From: Paraburkholderia sp. BL23I1N1
Lineage (GTDB): Bacteria > Pseudomonadota > Gammaproteobacteria > Burkholderiales > Burkholderiaceae
Assembly: GCF_003610295.1 (NCBI RefSeq)
Contig: NZ_RAPV01000001.1
Coordinates: forward strand, 2,604,001-2,668,000
DNA length: 64,000 nt
Direction of reading: 5' to 3'
Shown here: piece by piece, positions 63,923-64,000 of the stretch
Numbering within the stretch: the stretch's first letter is position 1
Layout of the letters: every line of letters begins with the position of its first letter
Notes under the pieces: generated by a model
What the model saw: only the letters and a program-made list of their open reading frames with translations
Told to the model about the DNA's origin: nothing
Database searches by the model: none
Position numbers and translations under genes: made by a program

Positions 63923-64000
63923 AACTGAATCTCATCGAAATCCTCTGGAAGCACGCCAAGTATCACTGGCGCGGCTTCGTCACCTGGACCAAGGAAACCA
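63923..64000 (+). pseudogene. IS630-family transposase, resumed C-terminal part
   Basis: Reading resumes as ELNLIEILWKHAKYHWRGFV, then TWTKE, to the window end. It supplies the catalytic Glu of the DDE motif and completes the frame broken at 61914. It continues beyond the window. Confidence 0.75.

Overview
The window is a high-GC, gene-dense but heavily rearranged piece of a betaproteobacterial genome. The best fit is Burkholderiaceae of the Paraburkholderia/Caballeronia type, on an accessory replicon or genomic island. This rests on the mix of families (HPP-CBS protein, DUF4142, DUF1488, aromatic-acid MFS transporters, an OmpC-like porin, DoxX proteins, many LysR/TetR regulators, and IS6, IS630, ISNCY and IS701 elements). 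It is inference from gene content, not a taxonomic assignment. No rRNA, tRNA, CRISPR array or replication origin was seen.

Left part (1-23 kb): a patchwork of mobile DNA and broken genes. An IS6 element cuts a small gene at 924. A MarR/CLC chloride channel/HPP-CBS group follows, with matching 17-bp operator-like sites. DUF4142 and cupredoxin genes are damaged. A two-gene sensory operon (periplasmic binding protein plus hybrid histidine kinase) lies on the minus strand. At 11.2-16.5 kb a group II intron is split by a 2.9-kb serine-recombinase element, and the intron abuts an ISNCY transposase remnant. Then come DUF1488, a frameshifted Cys-rich protein, a RES/Xre toxin-antitoxin pair, a second IS6, a chimeric helicase/LysR ORF, and IS701 and TetR fragments.

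Middle (22.9-41 kb): oxidative catabolism genes, mostly on the plus strand. They are LysR, GMC alcohol oxidoreductase, benzaldehyde-type dehydrogenase, amidohydrolase/decarboxylase, pirin, NDH-2, NTF2-like proteins, SDRs, an epimerase-like reductase, an LLM flavin oxidoreductase, an MFS exporter and a beta-propeller lactonase-like protein. Several start/stop overlaps indicate translational coupling.

Core (41-50.5 kb, minus strand): a compact aromatic-acid operon. It encodes an alpha/beta hydrolase, a VOC (type I extradiol-like) protein, a DhbE/SdgA-like aryl-AMP/CoA ligase, a NicE-like maleate cis-trans isomerase with both Cys residues, a 4HBT-type thioesterase and a salicylyl-CoA 5-hydroxylase-like FAD monooxygenase. 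An aromatic-acid MFS importer and DoxX lie downstream, and a TetR gene upstream. My reading is salicylate-type acid -> acyl-CoA -> ring-hydroxylated acyl-CoA -> free dihydroxy acid -> ring cleavage -> hydrolysis to maleate -> fumarate. No cupin gentisate dioxygenase is visible, so the VOC protein is the candidate ring-cleavage enzyme. The palindrome TTTGAC-N6-GTCAAA, or a close variant, occurs at several promoters of this block and may define a TetR regulon.

Right part (51-61 kb): a second, partly decayed set resembling the first. It holds an SDR, a frameshifted ALDH paralogue, an FAD flavoprotein, SDRs (one broken), a second TetR of identical length, a broken LysR paralogue, a porin and a second DoxX. 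From 61 kb to the end, an IS630 transposase gene with a slippery A7 run is interrupted by an antisense group II intron, and the transposase reading resumes in the last bases of the window.
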